Notes under the pieces: model-generated
Told to the model about the DNA's origin: nothing
The model's input: the letters and a program-made list of their open reading frames with translations, nothing else
The model's database searches: none
Origin: Verrucomicrobiaceae bacterium
GTDB taxonomy: Bacteria; Verrucomicrobiota; Verrucomicrobiia; Verrucomicrobiales; Verrucomicrobiaceae
NCBI GenBank assembly: GCA_016795365.1
Contig: JAEUHN010000008.1
Coordinates: forward strand, 1 to 61,949
Direction: 5' to 3'
Length of the DNA stretch: 61,949 nucleotides
Shown: positions 51,506 through 60,526 of the stretch, piece by piece
Layout: every line of letters starts with the position of its first letter
How positions within the stretch are numbered: the first letter of the stretch is position 1
Translations under genes and position numbers: made by a program

Positions 51506-53407
51506 ATGATTGCCAATTACCTCGACCGGACGGCTCTGATTGCAGAGCTGGAATCCAAGCGCGCCCTCCTCGCCAAGACGCTCAAAGACCACACGAAAGG
51601 CACCAAGGATGGCGAAGCCGCCCGGGCGCTTTTGGCCAAATATGAGTTCACTCCGGCAGAATTGCCCGAGTTGATTTCCCTTCTGGCCCTTGCCATCAAG
51701 GAGGCCAAAGCGGACACGGGCCATCCGGCAGGCAGTGCCTTCATTCCATCGAGTCCCCTGGTCTGCACGTTGCAGACGGGGATGACGTTGAATGCAAAGG
51801 CTGATGCCAAGACCCGTCTTGAACAGAACCGCCAGCCCGCACCACCCACCGCAGGCAAAGGAGGAAGAAGTCGCGCTGCATCGAAGGCGAAGGTGATCGA
51901 CACCTCGGCCCCCATCCGGCTCAAGGATGGCAAGAGTAAAACGACACGCGGCAAGACCATCGGCGGCTTCATCGAGAACGACGATGTGCTCTACGCCCTC
52001 AAAGGCGCCAAGGGCAAGGCTCAGGCACTGGCCAGTGGGCCACGTCCTTTCAATCCCAATCCCGCGTGCCCGGTGATCAGCACCAAGCCGCTATCGCTTT
52101 ACCTCTTCGGCGACTGGGGCACCGGCCTCCCGATGGCTCAGCAGGTGACGCGTTCCATCTGCAAGCAGCTCAAGCAGGAAGATGAATCCACCCAGGCTCA
52201 TGTGATCCATCTGGGCGATGTGTATTACATTGGCGAAGCCAAGGAATACCAGGACTACATGCTCGCCGAATCGTGCTGGCCCATCCTTCTTGACGAAGAG
52301 ATTGAGCGCTACGGCTCTTGGTCGCTCGATGGCAATCACGATCGTTACTCGGGAGGCTACGGCTACTTCGATACTCTGCTCAGAGACAAGCGATTCATCC
52401 GCTGGCACGCCGATGACAAGGGCGAGCCGTCCAGCTTCTTCCTGATCGAAAACGACGACTGGCAGGTTTTCGGTCTCGACACATCATGGGAGCTTCCTGG
52501 GCTCGTTGAGTCGGTCACGCAGGACACCTGGACCGTCAAAGACTATGCCGGACAAAACGGCATCCTCACCTTCGAGCAGGTCGATTGGATGAAGAGGGTG
52601 CGCAACAAGGACAAGGGCTGCATCCTGCTCACGCATCATCAGCCAGCCTCCTCACGCACGAGCGAAAAGCAGCATGCTGACGCGACCGTTGCTGCACTCA
52701 AGAATGCCGAACTCAGCGATTCCACCACACTCTACGATTCGATTGATGCCTGGATCTGGGGGCATGAGCATCGCGGGGTGGTCTTCAAGCCCAAAGAAAA
52801 ACGCAAGCACCCTGTGCTTAAACAGGCACCCTCGTTCTGCTGCTGCCTGGGTCATGGCGGTGTGCCCGTGACGAAGAAGAATTTCGAACTCGAGAATACC
52901 ATCGGCGATGTCCTCTGGCAGGAGGATCGCCTGGACAGCACCGCCCCGATTTATCAGGGCAAGCCCGTGGTGCCTTTTGGCTTCGGCAAACTGGAAACCT
53001 CAGGTAAAACCTTCCGGTTCACGGTGTTCGACCACACGGGGGACAAGCGTTTCGCGGTGAAATACACCAAGGGCGCCGCTTGGGAGGAAACCTTCCGCGC
53101 GCCTGCACCCACACCCGCTGCAGGTGCCGCCAAGTCCCGCAGCGTTCGAAGCATCTCCAAGTCACCCAGCCGCAGCACCAAAGCGACGCCCAAGAAGAAG
53201 GCATCTGCGAAGAAAGCTGCCGTGAAAAAGCCTGCGGCTAAGAAAGTTCCAGCCAAGAAAGCGACCCCTCGTGCGAAAACGAAACCGGCGGTCAAAGCCC
53301 CGGTGAAGCGGAACGCGTCAAAGGCGAAACCCAAAGCCCGAGTCGTGCGAATCAAGAAGCCCGCGCCCGTGAAGAAGGGCAAGCCTTCGAACAAGAAGCG
53401 CCGCTAA
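51506..53407 (+). CDS. Calcineurin-like metallophosphoesterase with histone H1-like tail
   Basis: 633 residues from the ATG at 51506. Residues 1-70 are a small helical domain (LIAELESKRALLAKTLKDHT), then a linker. The metallophosphoesterase domain spans about 190-520: GDWG (202-205), GDVYY (237-241), GNHD (276-279), THH (376-378), GHEH (419-422), all metal ligands present. Residues 540-633 are Lys/Ala/Pro-rich like histone H1 or bacterial H1 analogues (KKASAKKAAVKKPAAKK). No signal peptide, so it is cytoplasmic. It is 41 bases upstream of a caspase-fold peptidase with a matching basic N-terminus. A nucleic acid-bound phosphodiesterase or phosphatase role is inferred. Confidence 0.88.
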   Translation: MIANYLDRTALIAELESKRALLAKTLKDHTKGTKDGEAARALLAKYEFTPAELPELISLLALAIKEAKADTGHPAGSAFIPSSPLVCTLQTGMTLNAKADAKTRLEQNRQPAPPTAGKGGRSRAASKAKVIDTSAPIRLKDGKSKTTRGKTIGGFIENDDVLYALKGAKGKAQALASGPRPFNPNPACPVISTKPLSLYLFGDWGTGLPMAQQVTRSICKQLKQEDESTQAHVIHLGDVYYIGEAKEYQDYMLAESCWPILLDEEIERYGSWSLDGNHDRYSGGYGYFDTLLRDKRFIRWHADDKGEPSSFFLIENDDWQVFGLDTSWELPGLVESVTQDTWTVKDYAGQNGILTFEQVDWMKRVRNKDKGCILLTHHQPASSRTSEKQHADATVAALKNAELSDSTTLYDSIDAWIWGHEHRGVVFKPKEKRKHPVLKQAPSFCCCLGHGGVPVTKKNFELENTIGDVLWQEDRLDSTAPIYQGKPVVPFGFGKLETSGKTFRFTVFDHTGDKRFAVKYTKGAAWEETFRAPAPTPAAGAAKSRSVRSISKSPSRSTKATPKKKASAKKAAVKKPAAKKVPAKKATPRAKTKPAVKAPVKRNASKAKPKARVVRIKKPAPVKKGKPSNKKRR

Positions 53408-53448
53408 ACATCGTCCGACGAACCTCTCACCCGTTGTCCACCTTCGCC

Positions 53449-54852
53449 ATGCCTCCCGCAGCCAAGAAAACCGCCACCAAGAAGGCGGCAGCCAAGAAAG
53501 TTGCCGCCAAAAAAGCAGCCGCCAAGAAGGCCGCCGTTCCAGCTCCAACCGATCTGGCCGAATGGACCTTGCTCATCTACATGGCGGGTGACAACAACCT
53601 CGATTCCTTCGGCGGCAAGGACATCACGGAGATGAAGACCGTGGGCTCCAGCGACAAACTCCACATCATCGTGCAGCGCGACTCTGCCAAGAAAGGCTCC
53701 CAGGCCACGCGAATGCGCGTTCGGAAAGGCACGTCCATCGAGAGCGACGTGCTGGAATCGATGGGCAAGATCAACACGGGCGACCCGGCGGTGCTGGAAG
53801 ACTTCCTCGTCTGGGGACTCACCAACTACCCCGCCAAGCGCACCATGGCGGTGCTGTGGAATCATGGCAGCGGCTGGGATGACACCGATGTCTATGAAGA
53901 AGCTCGCCGTCGCAACCTGAACCCCGTCAAGCCGCCCTCGCCCGTCGATGCAGCCGAACTCCGGCGCGCAGGCGCTCCGCGCAATGGCATTCCCTTGTTC
54001 ACCGGGTCTGGGTTCCGTTCCAGCAAGGTCAATCGCCGTCGCACTCGCGGTTCGTTTTTCCTCACCGCATGGAAGCTGGGCCAGGTGGATGGTCAGCGCC
54101 GCGCCATCGCCTTTGATGACGATGCTCAGGACTTCCTCGACAGCGTGGAGATGAAGAACGTGTTCGCCAAGGTGGCCGCGAAAGCGAAGCGCCCCTTCGA
54201 TGTGATCGGCATGGATGCCTGCCTCATGAGCATGGTGGAAACCGGGTTGCAGGTGCAGGGCTCCGGCACCGTCATGTGCGCCTCGCAGGAGATCGAGCCC
54301 GGCAATGGCTGGCCTTACCACAGCATCCTCGCCGCCCTTGAAAAAAACGTGACCATGGATGGCAAGACGCTTGCCGCCTTGATCGCGAAGGAGTTTGTCA
54401 GTTCGTATGATGCATCGGAACCCGTTACCCAATCGGCCTGCCACCTTGCAGCGATGCAGGCCGTGGCCGATGCAGCCAACGCCTTGGGTGCGCTAATGGC
54501 AAAGGACTTCGATCCTGCCAATGCCGCAGGGAACCCCGCTGCTCGACGCGCCCTTTCGTTCGTTCGCGATGAAGCCCAGCCATACGATCATCCCGACTAT
54601 GTGGACCTCTGGGACTTCGCCGACAAGCTCGGAGCCGAACATCCTCCGTATGCCAACGCCACCGCTAAAGTGAAGTCGGCCATTGAGGCATGCGTCTTCG
54701 CCAACCACGCCGTCAATGATCGCGTGAAGAACTCGCATGGCCTGTCCATCTATCTGCCGCGCGAGAAAGAAGTCTCACCACTCTACAAGAATCTCGACTT
54801 TGGCACCGGTGGATGGGCCGCCTTCCTCAACGCACGCGCCGCACGGCGATAG
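53449..54852 (+). CDS. Clostripain-family (C11) cysteine peptidase with Lys-rich N-terminus
   Basis: 467 residues from the ATG at 53449. Residues 1-30 are Lys/Ala repeats (AAKKTATKKAAAKKVAAKK). The caspase-fold peptidase follows: WTLLIYMAGDNNLDSFGGKD (39-58), the catalytic His139 in VLWNHGSGWDD, and the catalytic Cys258 in VIGMDACLMSMVE, then SQEIEPGNGWPY and a C-terminal helical part ending in NSHGLSIYLPREKEV. Clan CD peptidases cut after Arg or Lys. No signal peptide, unlike many secreted clostripains, so it acts in the cytoplasm. Immediate neighbours are a phosphoesterase and a CHAT-type protein. Confidence 0.9.
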   Translation: MPPAAKKTATKKAAAKKVAAKKAAAKKAAVPAPTDLAEWTLLIYMAGDNNLDSFGGKDITEMKTVGSSDKLHIIVQRDSAKKGSQATRMRVRKGTSIESDVLESMGKINTGDPAVLEDFLVWGLTNYPAKRTMAVLWNHGSGWDDTDVYEEARRRNLNPVKPPSPVDAAELRRAGAPRNGIPLFTGSGFRSSKVNRRRTRGSFFLTAWKLGQVDGQRRAIAFDDDAQDFLDSVEMKNVFAKVAAKAKRPFDVIGMDACLMSMVETGLQVQGSGTVMCASQEIEPGNGWPYHSILAALEKNVTMDGKTLAALIAKEFVSSYDASEPVTQSACHLAAMQAVADAANALGALMAKDFDPANAAGNPAARRALSFVRDEAQPYDHPDYVDLWDFADKLGAEHPPYANATAKVKSAIEACVFANHAVNDRVKNSHGLSIYLPREKEVSPLYKNLDFGTGGWAAFLNARAARR

Positions 54853-54865
54853 CAACCCGACGTTC

Positions 54866-57148
54866 ATGGCCAAGTCCAAAAAGAAAGCAGGGGCACCAGC
54901 GAGCGAGCCAACACAGAAGGATGACAGCTATAAGATCATCCTTCGCACGGCGAATCACCCGGAGATCGTAGCCACCGCGCGGGACAAGGAATTGTATCCT
55001 CTGACCGTTTCGTGGAATCGTGTCCTTGCGTCGTTGGGGAACGCCAAGAATCAGTGGCATGAGACGAGCCACAAGGCATTCCGCAACTTCGCCGAACGCG
55101 GCCAGGTGAATCCCGCTGAAGTTGATCCGTTTATCAAGGCGGCTGCAGCCAGTGGCGTCGTGGAAGTGGAAATGGCCTGGGAGAATGAGGAGATTGGTTG
55201 GGCAGGACGACTCTTCCCTTGGGAGGCCATGGTCGCCATGGCCACCAAGTCGGAACGCGACAAGCTTGGAACAGGCGACTTCGTCGTCATTCGAGTGCTG
55301 ACTCATGGAAAGTCCGTCACGAAGGCTGTGGGGCAGCCAGCCTATGCGCCCTGCGATGGCGGGCCCGATTCCCCGGCTTTTGATTTCACCGCCGAGCTGG
55401 ATGCCATCCGCACCAGCCTGGGCAAGATCGACACCCTGGACGCCAGCAGCCTCAGTCGTCTGGCTGCCGAGATCGCGACGAAGCAACCAAGCATCGTCCA
55501 CCTGGCGGCGAATGATTTGGGCAAAGGCACCTTCATCGCCCCCGAACCGGGAGACAAGCCGCAGCCTCTCACCAGCGAAGAAGTGGCAGCCGCGACCGCA
55601 TCGCATGGTCCTGAGCTGATCGTTTACAGCAGTTGTTACTCGGGGCGCCGGCTGGCTCCTCAAGCGATCGCCGACGGAGCCCACCTGGCGCTCGGCTTTC
55701 AGGGCGAGGTCTATGATGACAGCGTGCCTTTGTTCTTCGGTGCTTTCTATCTCGAGTGGAGCCGCACGCGTCACGACGTCGTCGCCGCGCTCCGTGCCGG
55801 ACTGAAGGCTCACAACTCGCAGCGCAATCCGAGTGATCTCGGTGGCGTGGTGCTCTGGTCAGCCTCGTCGATTCTGAACAAGCCCAAGACACGCGGCCTT
55901 GCGGCAGCGACCGTGCCAGCACCGGCAACACGAGGGCTCAAACCCATTCCGACGAAGTCTCTCGCAGAGGCTTTCCGCATCGACTTCGTGCCACGAAGCT
56001 CGCTTAACTACTCGGTGCTGCACAACGACCGCACCGGACTGTTCGATACCTTCTCACTGACGAAGAAGCCCGAGGGATCTGTGCCTCCGGTGTCCGTGAA
56101 CGTGAGGCTTCACACCGGCGTCGGAGCGCCGACCGAGTGCCGCTTCGTCGTGAAACCCGGAGCCGGAGCCTACGACTTCACGGACCTTGCTCAGAGGCTG
56201 GCCCTGCCTCTCGGAGCCGCTTTGATCCGCCAGCGGGGTGAGGCCTTGCAAGCCATGCTGGAAACGCTGGTGACGTGTGGTGACATCAAGCTCCACGAAG
56301 AAACGACGCCGCTCTCGATTCTGCCCTGCGACGAATGGCGGGACGACGGCATCGGCCAGCACTTCCTGCCCTCCTTCGTCTTCCCTCGAAACCCTGCGAT
56401 CCGCGAGGTGATCTCCGCTGCACAGCCTTTCCTCCGTGCCTTCGTGGATACACCCCAGGCGGGCTTCGATGGTTATCAGGCGGCTTTCGCCCAGGGCCGG
56501 ATGTCTGCCGAAGAAGCGGTGAAATTTCAAGTGCGTGCTCTGTGGGCGGCATTGCAGCACACGCTGCGACTCGACTACGTCAACTCATCGCCCACCTACT
56601 CGCGGCAATCCCAACGTCTGCGCACGCCCGATGAGGTGCTGCGGTCCAGACGCGGAACGTGCATCGAACTCGCCCTCCTCCTCGCCTCCTGCCTTGAGCA
56701 TGTGGGCATCTACCCCGTGATCTACCTCATCCCTGGCCACGCCTTTCTTGGTTACTGGACCAGCGCCGAAGCCCATCGTGCCTTCACCAGTGATGCGGCG
56801 AAGATCGTGGAAAAGGCCCGCCCCAAGGACAACGAAGTCTTTGATCCCAATCAGGTTGAGGGCCTTCAGACGCGTGCACGCATCGTGCCCTGGCGATTCA
56901 ATGCGCGCCATCATCCCGATGCAATTCTGAACGAGATCGAAGCCGGTGCCCTTGTCGCGATCGAAGCCACAAGCATTCCCTTTCAGCATTCGTTTCAGGA
57001 CAGTATGGACTCGGCGAAGAAGCGGCTGGAAGTCGCCGCCAGGGCACCCGATCCGCTTCTGGCCTTCGATGCGATGCTGGATGTGAAGATGGCTCGCGAG
57101 TCCAACATCACGCCGCTGCCCATCCTGGTGGACAACATCTTTGCCTGA
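54866..57148 (+). CDS. CHAT-like and transglutaminase-like two-domain protein
   Basis: 760 residues from the ATG at 54866, 13 bases after the C11 peptidase stop. Basic N-terminus MAKSKKKAG. A CHAT-like (caspase-fold) domain spans about 100-330: WENEEIGWAGRLFPWEAMV, SIVHLAAND (209-217), LIVYSSCYSGRRLAPQAIAD with Cys257, and DSVPLFFGAFYLEW. At the usual catalytic His position (GHG in the family) there is Asn216. Residues about 540-680 are a transglutaminase-like peptidase: RSRRGTCIELALLL with Cys599, IPGHAFLGYW with His625, VFDPNQVEG with Asp660. The middle part is of unknown type. Cytoplasmic; likely processing partner of the upstream peptidase (inference). Confidence 0.82.
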   Translation: MAKSKKKAGAPASEPTQKDDSYKIILRTANHPEIVATARDKELYPLTVSWNRVLASLGNAKNQWHETSHKAFRNFAERGQVNPAEVDPFIKAAAASGVVEVEMAWENEEIGWAGRLFPWEAMVAMATKSERDKLGTGDFVVIRVLTHGKSVTKAVGQPAYAPCDGGPDSPAFDFTAELDAIRTSLGKIDTLDASSLSRLAAEIATKQPSIVHLAANDLGKGTFIAPEPGDKPQPLTSEEVAAATASHGPELIVYSSCYSGRRLAPQAIADGAHLALGFQGEVYDDSVPLFFGAFYLEWSRTRHDVVAALRAGLKAHNSQRNPSDLGGVVLWSASSILNKPKTRGLAAATVPAPATRGLKPIPTKSLAEAFRIDFVPRSSLNYSVLHNDRTGLFDTFSLTKKPEGSVPPVSVNVRLHTGVGAPTECRFVVKPGAGAYDFTDLAQRLALPLGAALIRQRGEALQAMLETLVTCGDIKLHEETTPLSILPCDEWRDDGIGQHFLPSFVFPRNPAIREVISAAQPFLRAFVDTPQAGFDGYQAAFAQGRMSAEEAVKFQVRALWAALQHTLRLDYVNSSPTYSRQSQRLRTPDEVLRSRRGTCIELALLLASCLEHVGIYPVIYLIPGHAFLGYWTSAEAHRAFTSDAAKIVEKARPKDNEVFDPNQVEGLQTRARIVPWRFNARHHPDAILNEIEAGALVAIEATSIPFQHSFQDSMDSAKKRLEVAARAPDPLLAFDAMLDVKMARESNITPLPILVDNIFA

Positions 57149-57868
57149 TCACTTCGGTGCCTTTGGTTTGGCAATGAGGATGTGCTTCACGAAGAACCAT
57201 GGCTCTCCGGGTTCGACGGAACTGAGCGTGACCTTCTCCAGCTTCACATCCTCGGTGAGCGTGATCTGGCCCAGCCTCATCACCCGAAAGCTTCCATCCT
57301 TCGTGGTCAGATGATTGGCTTTCAACTCACGTGTGAAGCTGTTGCCATGGTAGTCGAGTTTCACCTTGGCGCTTCCCGTGGGCAGGGTAGTGCAGCTGTA
57401 TTGCGCAATGATCTCGTAGGTGCCTGCGGGCAGCAGGGAGAGGGTCCACGAAGCACTACCGATCGGCACGAAGCCATCGGCTGGCTGTGGAGGCACGGCT
57501 TCATTGGGATCCAGGGAGAAGACGACCCCTGAGGAAGGCAGCGGTCGTCCAACATTCGTCTGTGGAGCCGCTGGCTTCGCGGCAGAAAATTCGATCACGC
57601 CGCTGGCGATCATCTTGTTCACCCGTGCGATCTCCGCATTGATCGCGGGTGCATCGGAAGCGGGCGCACGCAGCAGCAGCGCATTGAGATCAGCCAGATA
57701 CTCCTTGAGTAGCGGTGCCTGGGCAGCCTTGAGGTTCTTCTGATAAATCGCCTCCATCGACTGCAGGCGCGAAGGAGTGGGCGGCCCCACTTCGGGACTG
57801 ACCGCGCCCTGGGCCAGCGCGATGCGGACCAGGAGGATGAGCAGGCCAATCAATCCGAGACTTCTCAT
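57149..57868 (-). CDS. Exported protein, third gene of coupled operon
   Basis: 239 residues from the ATG at 57868, which overlaps the stop of the upstream gene (ATGA). Signal peptide ends near IALAQ. A helical stretch (about 35-95, YQKNLKAAQAPLLKEYLADL) precedes a beta-sandwich (about 115-235) with WTLSLLPAGTYEIIAQYSC and GQITLTEDVKLEKVTLSS. The LLPAGTYEI motif has counterparts in both other genes of this operon, marking a shared fold. Its stop codon abuts that of the convergent CHAT gene (TGATCA). Function unknown. Confidence 0.78.
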   Translation of the reverse strand: MRSLGLIGLLILLVRIALAQGAVSPEVGPPTPSRLQSMEAIYQKNLKAAQAPLLKEYLADLNALLLRAPASDAPAINAEIARVNKMIASGVIEFSAAKPAAPQTNVGRPLPSSGVVFSLDPNEAVPPQPADGFVPIGSASWTLSLLPAGTYEIIAQYSCTTLPTGSAKVKLDYHGNSFTRELKANHLTTKDGSFRVMRLGQITLTEDVKLEKVTLSSVEPGEPWFFVKHILIAKPKAPK

Positions 57869-59385
57869 GGTGCGTTCTTTAGTGCCCATCCGCCGGGGGC
57901 TGGTTTCTGAGCACGTGCGGCATTCTCACGGTCCTGCAAGCTGCCGAGGAAGCCGGTCTCCATTCCTCCGCGGGTGCCGCCTGGAGGAGCATCCACCACG
58001 GCCAGACCATGATCAATCAGCACGCCCTGGAACAAGCCGATGTCCTCCAGGAAAACCAGGGCCGTGATGGTGTTCTCATGCTTCTTGCTCTGGCGCAGCA
58101 GCAGCTGCAGAGGATGACCTTCGAGATACAAAGCGGTGAACTCCTTCGCCGCGAGCGCCAGGGAAACGACATCGTCTGCGTCGCAGCCGAATTTCGTCGC
58201 CACATGTTTCAGTGCACGATTGTCGTTGGGATCCACGGGCGGGCACACCACCCAGGCCAGCCTAACAAAGAACTGCCGGCCATCGTGCTCCACCTTGAAC
58301 CGGTCGCCGCTGTTGCTCGGGTCAGGAACGAACTTCGCACCGCTCACCTCCTCGAAGTTGTCCAAGCCCATTCCACCACCGCCCTTCGACGGCAGACCCT
58401 CAATCATCTTGCGCGCCCTCCGCGACTCCGATTCCACGATGCTGGCCAGATCGTCCGCATCCGAAGCTTCCGACTTCAAGGCACTGAGCGAAGTCACGTA
58501 GGCTTCGATGACCGGCTTGCGCACGTCCGCAAGCTGTTGGGCATGGGCTTTACGCAGTTGTTCGAGTTCGCTCGTCAACGACACTGCCGAACCTCCTTCC
58601 ACTGGAGCCAACGCGCCGACCGGAGCCGCATTGGTCGCTGGCACAAGGCGCACGCTCTGCACCACGATCACATTGCCTGGATATGACGCCGTCGTCGCCA
58701 GACGCAAGGTGAATGGCGGCTTCGACAGATCAATCGGCACCGTGGTCGTGAGCGTCTTCACCTCGCCTGACGCTGGCGTCTTCTCCAAGGTGAGCGCCCG
58801 CAGGTTCTTGCTGGCGGAGGCGAGCAGCGAAACCTCGCGGAAACTGAAGATCGCGGTCGTGGCCGGTTCCACCACGGTGCGCGTTGCGAGCGCACTGGTG
58901 CCAGGCTCAGGCACTCGGTCCTGCATGGTATATGTGATCTGCACATGGTAGGCACCTGGTGTCAGTCGTGGCAGCATCCACTCCGCCGCACACGAGGACG
59001 TGCGCCAGCCCACCAGCGACCCTGCACGTTCGGACACGACGCCTGAACACTTCGCCTGAGCGGCGGGCAATAAGATGCCAGGGGCTGCGGCCGGAGCACC
59101 TGGCACAGGCGGTGTCGCAGCGCTCATGGCAGCGAGTTCATCGCGTCGCGACTTGATTGCCCGCGCTTGCTCGTAGTCGCCCGCAGCAGCCAGTTCTGTT
59201 TCGATCGGAGCGAGTGCCCGGTTGTAATAATCATTCCACAATGTGGAGGCGATGCGCGCCTTCGATTCGAAGGCAGCGCGCAGCTTCACCAGTTCCTCGG
59301 GCTCGGCTTGAGCCTGAGCCTTTGAACCCGCAAGCCACAGGCAGCTGGTCAATCCGAGAGCGACGATGGCACGAGGGAAGTTCAT
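57865..59385 (-). CDS. Exported protein with beta-sandwich and diverged SNase-like domain
   Basis: 506 residues. Signal peptide ends near SKAQAQ. A helical section (about 30-90) is followed by a beta-sandwich (about 110-265) with MLPRLTPGAYHVQITYTM, like the other two operon genes. A second helical stretch leads to a C-terminal domain (about 355-490) that resembles a staphylococcal-nuclease fold: DRFKVEHDGRQFFVRLAWVV, AKEFTALYLEGHPLQLLL, LFQGVLIDHGLAVVDAP. The usual catalytic Arg/Asp/Glu set is not obvious, so it may be a binding domain. It overlaps its upstream and downstream genes by 4 bases each. Confidence 0.75.
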   Translation of the reverse strand: MNFPRAIVALGLTSCLWLAGSKAQAQAEPEELVKLRAAFESKARIASTLWNDYYNRALAPIETELAAAGDYEQARAIKSRRDELAAMSAATPPVPGAPAAAPGILLPAAQAKCSGVVSERAGSLVGWRTSSCAAEWMLPRLTPGAYHVQITYTMQDRVPEPGTSALATRTVVEPATTAIFSFREVSLLASASKNLRALTLEKTPASGEVKTLTTTVPIDLSKPPFTLRLATTASYPGNVIVVQSVRLVPATNAAPVGALAPVEGGSAVSLTSELEQLRKAHAQQLADVRKPVIEAYVTSLSALKSEASDADDLASIVESESRRARKMIEGLPSKGGGGMGLDNFEEVSGAKFVPDPSNSGDRFKVEHDGRQFFVRLAWVVCPPVDPNDNRALKHVATKFGCDADDVVSLALAAKEFTALYLEGHPLQLLLRQSKKHENTITALVFLEDIGLFQGVLIDHGLAVVDAPPGGTRGGMETGFLGSLQDRENAARAQKPAPGGWALKNAP

Positions 59386-60101
59386 CGATTCGCAGGGATC
59401 AACTCGACCGACTGGAGTTGCATGAGATTGTCTTTGAGCACGGTCTTCGCACTCACCTTCAAGATGCCATCGCCGTCACGGATTTTCAGCGTGCCGATAT
59501 TCGCCTCGGTGAACCCTTTCAGCGTGGTCTGCACATCGCTGGTCAGGCTGAAAAAGCTCTCCTGCACCATCACGGAGCCGCCTTCCAAAGCGCCCGAGGA
59601 ATAGCGCAGCACCACCTCGTAGCCCCCCGGAGGCAGGCCACTGAGTTTCCAGGTGGCACTGGAACCAGGCCCTTCCCAATCGGTGAGCACGCCCGCCGCT
59701 ACATCCAGCCGCACACGGTCCAGCTTCGCTTCCGTTGGTTTAAAGACGATCCGTTCCGGCGCTTCCACGGCCTCCTTGCCCTGACGAGCAGCGAGCAAGA
59801 GGCTGAGTTTTTCCTGCGCCGCCACCTCGGCCTCCAGCTTGAGTCGCTCCGCGCGGGCAGCGATGGCCGAATCGTAGTCGCGAGCCGCCACCGCTTTTTT
59901 CTCGATCGCCGTCAGCGCTGCGATCTGCTGACGCAATACGGGCACTGTCACCTTGATCAGATCCGCCTCCAGCCTCGCCTGACCCTCTTTCAGGATCGAC
60001 TTCGGAATGGCTCCGGCCGCCGACAGTGCCGAGATCAGACCGCCCACGAGCACCACGCGTGCAAAGGCCGCCGCTTGGCGGAAGGGGGCCTGGTTTGGCA
60101 T
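59382..60101 (-). CDS. Exported or membrane-anchored protein, first gene of coupled operon
   Basis: 239 residues from the ATG at 60101; the earlier in-frame start adds 23 residues and is less plausible. An N-terminal hydrophobic segment (about 15-33, VVLVGGLISALSAAGA) acts as signal or anchor. A long helical or coiled-coil section (about 40-105, LTAIEKKAVAARDYDSAIAA) precedes a beta-sandwich with WKLSGLPPGGYEVVLRYSSG. This layout of helix then sandwich is shared with the two following genes, which are joined to it by ATGA overlaps. Function unknown. Confidence 0.75.
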   Translation of the reverse strand: MPNQAPFRQAAAFARVVLVGGLISALSAAGAIPKSILKEGQARLEADLIKVTVPVLRQQIAALTAIEKKAVAARDYDSAIAARAERLKLEAEVAAQEKLSLLLAARQGKEAVEAPERIVFKPTEAKLDRVRLDVAAGVLTDWEGPGSSATWKLSGLPPGGYEVVLRYSSGALEGGSVMVQESFFSLTSDVQTTLKGFTEANIGTLKIRDGDGILKVSAKTVLKDNLMQLQSVELIPANR

Positions 60102-60280
60102 GGAAATCTGGAGCGGGAAAGCAGTCAAACGAAAGGCCGCGAATGGTATCGGAGGCGGTCCCAGGAGCAAGGTTTTTCCTATTCCTCAAACGTGCTGATT
60201 GAGGAATGGTCGCATCCAGCCGCATCCGAGGTGAATGGATGTTGCGGAACGCAGTGCTCGGGCGAAATGGTGACTCCGCC

Positions 60281-60472
60281 ATGCCACCTGCTTCTGCTCT
60301 TCGATCTGCCGCTACGATACTGGGCTTCGTCGCCCTGGTAGTGCTGAGCGTGTCGTCCTGCTCCTTCAAGTCCGAGGAAGACAAGCTCGCCCCGCCCATC
60401 TACAAGTCCAAGAAACCCCGCGATCCCGTCGAGAGCCGCGTCTTCTATTCTGGCTGGCGTCACCCGAACTGA
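60281..60472 (+). CDS. Small lipoprotein
   Basis: 63 residues from the ATG at 60281. A hydrophobic N-terminus ends in a lipobox (VLSVSSC), giving a mature lipidated protein of about 40 residues, rich in Lys and Pro (EEDKLAPPIYKSKKPRDP). Two upstream in-frame starts at 60206 and 60239 would extend the N-terminus without helping the signal. Divergent from the exported-protein operon. No family recognised. Confidence 0.6.
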   Translation: MPPASALRSAATILGFVALVVLSVSSCSFKSEEDKLAPPIYKSKKPRDPVESRVFYSGWRHPN

Positions 60473-60526
60473 TCGGTGGGCCAGTGGGTCGGTAGGACGG
60501 TAAATCAGCAGGTCAGTGGGGCAACT

